In this document: positions 63,912 to 64,000 of the stretch, piece by piece
Layout of the letters: the number at the start of each line of letters is the position of its first letter
Position numbering within the stretch: the stretch's first letter is position 1
Program-made: the position numbers and the translations under genes
Assembly: GCF_049331405.1 (NCBI RefSeq)
Contig: NZ_CP186274.1
Coordinates: forward strand, 310,001 to 374,000
Origin: PoT sp049331405
GTDB taxonomy: Bacteria; Planctomycetota; Planctomycetia; Isosphaerales; Isosphaeraceae
Direction: 5' to 3'
DNA length: 64,000 nucleotides
The notes under the pieces: generated by a model
What the model saw: the letters and a program-made list of their open reading frames with translations, nothing else
What the model was told of the DNA's origin: nothing
The model's database searches: none

Positions 63912-64000
63912 ATGACGACGACGGATGTATCTCCCCCCGCCGGGCGCCGCCCGACGCCCCGGCGGAAGCTCTCGATCCGGGTCGCCGCCTGGATGAGGTG
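63912..64000 (+). CDS. Start of a gene cut by the window edge, possibly a PepSY membrane protein
   Basis: Only 29 complete codons are visible: MTTTDVSPPAGRRPTPRRK, then LSIRVAAWMR. The basic stretch before a presumed hydrophobic helix and the position directly after ApbE-DUF2271 suit a PepSY-type membrane reductase, but this is inference from context only. Confidence 0.4.
   Translation, partial: MTTTDVSPPAGRRPTPRRKLSIRVAAWMR

Overview
The window looks like a chromosomal stretch from a planctomycete, most likely family Isosphaeraceae (inference). Seen directly: high G+C with strong third-position bias, a DUF1559 pilin-like protein with a class III-type leader, a secreted protein with an LEPRxLL-like N-terminal signature and dockerin repeats, an ECF sigma factor fused to a membrane-anchored enzyme, BlaI/M56 regulators with long beta-sandwich tails, HEAT/TPR proteins, and many single-gene units. 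No rRNA, tRNA, CRISPR array or insertion sequence was found.

Layout. 1-2.3 kb: a lone DUF2075-type nuclease/helicase in locally AT-rich surroundings, flanked by inverted repeats. 2.3-7.7 kb: a drug-efflux operon on the minus strand (MarR regulator, membrane-fusion lipoprotein, RND pump) with two matching palindromic operators. 7.8-11.8 kb: a BlaI/M56 pair with a tandem-dyad promoter. 11.8-12.9 kb: an enolase-superfamily enzyme. 13.3-17.6 kb: two tandem VWA proteins with TonB-like S-x3-H transmembrane anchors. 17.7-19.9 kb: an ECF sigma/M16 protease fusion. 20.2-23.0 kb: a DUF4041/GIY-YIG protein and a PARG-type macrodomain protein separated by a 28-bp perfect palindrome. 23.6-25.3 kb: pilin-like protein plus lipoprotein. 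25.4-28.3 kb: an ABC importer with a THI5/NMT1-like binding protein. 28.3-35.1 kb: housekeeping and small genes (GNAT, dnaA, FmdB, NnrE, a frameshifted gene, a TIGR01777 epimerase, an SGNH hydrolase).

35.5-38.5 kb: ECF sigma factor, zinc-binding anti-sigma factor and an HtrA-like protein that has lost two of its three catalytic residues; the order resembles rpoE/mucA/mucD stress loci. 38.5-48.3 kb: tandem-GNAT protein, PhoU, two translationally coupled TPR proteins, a Pro/Ala-rich TPR-like protein, guaB (IMP dehydrogenase) and a PiT phosphate permease. 48.7-58.6 kb: secreted and membrane proteins, including two Asp-box propeller proteins, a Tat-exported amidohydrolase, DUF1810, a stand-alone S24-like peptidase and a HEAT protein. 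58.6-64 kb: a secreted hypothetical protein, a TPR/HEAT protein with a C-terminal Hint domain, and an ApbE-DUF2271 flavinylation fusion followed by the start of another gene.

Best candidates for new biology: the membrane-spanning sigma-factor/M16-protease fusion with a complete zinc motif (17680-19875), the paired TonB-anchored VWA proteins (13285-17571), and the sigma/anti-sigma/pseudo-HtrA locus (35548-38457). Assignments are from reading motifs by eye; no database search was run.
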